DNA of 64,000 nt. Origin: Burkholderiales bacterium (GTDB taxonomy: Bacteria > Pseudomonadota > Gammaproteobacteria > Burkholderiales > SG8-39). Positions 62,951-64,000 of the stretch are shown one piece after another; positions within the stretch are counted from its first letter, which is position 1, and every line of letters starts with the position of its first letter. The position numbers were made by a program, and so were the translations under genes. Under the pieces are notes generated by a model. It was given only the letters and a program-made list of their open reading frames with translations, was not told the DNA's origin and did not search any database. Where the stretch lies: assembly GCA_014860445.1 (NCBI GenBank), contig JACZJT010000051.1, forward strand, positions 141,219-205,218, read 5' to 3'.

Positions 62951-63745
62951 ATGAAACTCCCTCTTTACCAACTCGATGCTTTCACGACGCGCCTGTTCGG
63001 CGGAAACCCGGCTGCGGTGGTTCTGCTCGACGCATGGCTGCCGGACGCGGTCCTCGCGGACATTGCCGCGGAAAACAATCTGGCGGAGACGGCGTTTGTG
63101 ATTCCACGCGTCGATGTGTCACCGCTGCGCTGGTTCACGCCGGCAGTCGAAGTGGATCTCTGCGGTCACGCGACGCTGGCGGCGGCGGATGTGCTCTTCC
63201 GCTACCGGTATCCTTCGCTGGACAAAATCGTTTTCGATACGAAGAGCGGTGAACTGGCGGTCACGCGCGAGGGTGCGCTGCTGAGAATGGATTTCCCCGC
63301 CCGCCCCGGCCAGCCGGTCGCGGTGAGCGATGCGCTGGCGCAAGCGCTCGGGGCGCGGCCGCGCGAGGCGTACATGGCGCGCGACCTGCTGGCGATTTTC
63401 GATTCCGAATCCGTGGTTCGCGCGCTGCGCCCCGATTTCGCGCGCGTCGCGGCCCTCGACGTCTTTGCAGTCATCGCTTCGGCGCCCGGCGATACCGTGG
63501 ATTTCGTGTCGCGTTTCTTCGCGCCTGGCGCCGGTATTCCCGAAGACCCGGTCACCGGTTCTTCGCATTGCACGCTTACGCCCTACTGGGCCGCGCGCCT
63601 CGCGAAAACCCGGCTGAGCGCGCGGCAGCTGTCCGCGCGCGGCGGTGATCTGCAATGCGAACTGCGCGGCGAACGCGTGCTGATCGCAGGGCAGGTGGTC
63701 GAATATCTGCGCGGGGAAATCGATATCGAAGTGCCGGCGCACTAA
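62951..63745 (+). CDS. PhzF-family isomerase-like protein
   Basis: A 264-aa protein from ATG 62951, which gives the family N-terminus KLPLYQLDAFTTRLFGGNPA. The catalytic Glu lies in AENNLAETAF (about residue 45), and the second half has IPEDPVTGSSHCTLTPYWA. PhzF proteins resemble diaminopimelate epimerase; PhzF itself isomerises an intermediate in phenazine synthesis. No phenazine genes are nearby, so the substrate is unknown. The 286 bp upstream hold no other gene. Confidence 0.88.
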   Translation: MKLPLYQLDAFTTRLFGGNPAAVVLLDAWLPDAVLADIAAENNLAETAFVIPRVDVSPLRWFTPAVEVDLCGHATLAAADVLFRYRYPSLDKIVFDTKSGELAVTREGALLRMDFPARPGQPVAVSDALAQALGARPREAYMARDLLAIFDSESVVRALRPDFARVAALDVFAVIASAPGDTVDFVSRFFAPGAGIPEDPVTGSSHCTLTPYWAARLAKTRLSARQLSARGGDLQCELRGERVLIAGQVVEYLRGEIDIEVPAH

Positions 63746-63811
63746 GCCGCGTTCGAATTCACATCGCAATTAATTATTGCTTCACAAGTTGAAGCAGACA
63801 CATAGCGCATT

Positions 63812-63831
63812 TTGTTAAAGCGTTTAAACAA
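63812..63831. promoter_or_regulatory. Imperfect 20-bp palindrome, LacI-like operator candidate
   Basis: TTGTTAAAGCGTTTAAACAA: halves match at 8 of 10 positions around a central CG, as in LacI-family operators. It lies about 130 bp before a possible gene start at 63964. The 218 bp between PhzF and that start hold no gene; 63858-63925 is AT-mixed with a weak TTTACTATAT. Confidence 0.3.
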
Positions 63832-63963
63832 GACGCGGCTGACTCGATCGCGTCTGCATCCGGTTTTTCAGCACAAGCGCGAGCGACCGGAAGAAATGTT
63901 TACTATATTTGAGATAGCGCAACACGGACTCGACTGCAGCATGGAAACTATCAGTCAGAGTCG

Positions 63964-64000
63964 ATGTCAAACGATCTGATACGAGAATGCGAGGTGCTGT
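63964..64000 (+). CDS. Possible gene start running off the window
   Basis: ATG at 63964 opens MSNDLIRECEVL before the window ends. No strong ribosome-binding site. Twelve codons are too few to assign a family. Confidence 0.3.
   Translation, partial: MSNDLIRECEVL

Noticed and set aside
1-64000. tRNA, rRNA, replication origin, integrase or transposase genes
   Set aside because: None recognised on either strand, which is notable given the inserted segments; a covariance-model and HMM search would be decisive.

Overview
The window looks like a chromosomal segment of a GC-rich betaproteobacterium. Evidence is the high GC and strong GC3 codon bias, a full tripartite tricarboxylate transporter with its TctDE sensor pair, the SHP/diheme cytochrome/cytochrome b561 set, fused isobutyryl-CoA mutase IcmF, and HupE, DUF4124 and PilZ proteins. 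The order within the class cannot be fixed from sequence alone. No rRNA, tRNA or CRISPR array was seen.

Layout. 0-8.3 kb: end of a PhnD-like binding protein, glmU-glmS (UDP-GlcNAc supply), an EamA transporter, a PilZ protein, a MOSC remnant, a DUF4124 protein and recQ. 8.5-13.7 kb: a DUF4382 lipoprotein, then an SHP-DHC-cytochrome b operon with its own two-component system. 13.7-14.0 kb: a 273-bp hairpin-rich, TIR-bounded element whose two ends form the stop codons of both flanking genes. 14-28.4 kb: EamA, HupE plus TPR protein, a Lys-rich exported protein, acyl-CoA synthetase, LysR, a TRAP transporter with a sulfatase-like hydrolase, and icmF with a regulated promoter.

28.4-37.9 kb is the accessory region. 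A cargo of about 3.3 kb sits between two 359-bp direct repeats made of the icmF 3' end. It encodes a cytoplasmic subtilisin-like protease, a 94-aa protein and a DNA/RNA non-specific endonuclease, and is the best candidate here for an undescribed conflict system (protease-controlled nuclease). It is followed by a membrane-anchored PD-(D/E)XK-like protein, a GIY-YIG/DUF4357 nuclease, an AvcD-type antiphage dCTP deaminase (AT-rich, clearly foreign) and a TcmP/DUF5131 pair. REP-like sequences lie near both edges.

37.9-48.6 kb: an FAD oxidoreductase, a nucleotidyltransferase/HEPN toxin-antitoxin locus with a deletion-broken HEPN gene, an MDR dehydrogenase, remnants of a CoA-transferase and a class I fumarase, and a second cargo (small membrane protein plus lipoprotein) again bounded by a duplicated gene 3' end, here of an SQR-like flavoprotein. 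Then come MAPEG and an ECF sigma/anti-sigma pair behind a perfect 13-bp dyad. 48.8-64 kb: a cNMP-binding/thioredoxin-reductase-like fusion, tctDE-tctCBA, an M23 peptidase, a CBS protein, an isocitrate-lyase-family enzyme, a degenerate EAL protein, a glycosyltransferase, two proteins of unknown role and a PhzF protein.

How genes work together: glmU and glmS are back to back and feed cell-wall precursor synthesis; tctDE probably senses the substrate carried by tctCBA; the TRAP system and hydrolase probably import and cleave one sulfo- or phospho-ester; the cytochrome operon carries its own regulators. Starts were moved inward from the longest open frame wherever a ribosome-binding site or family N-terminus supported it.
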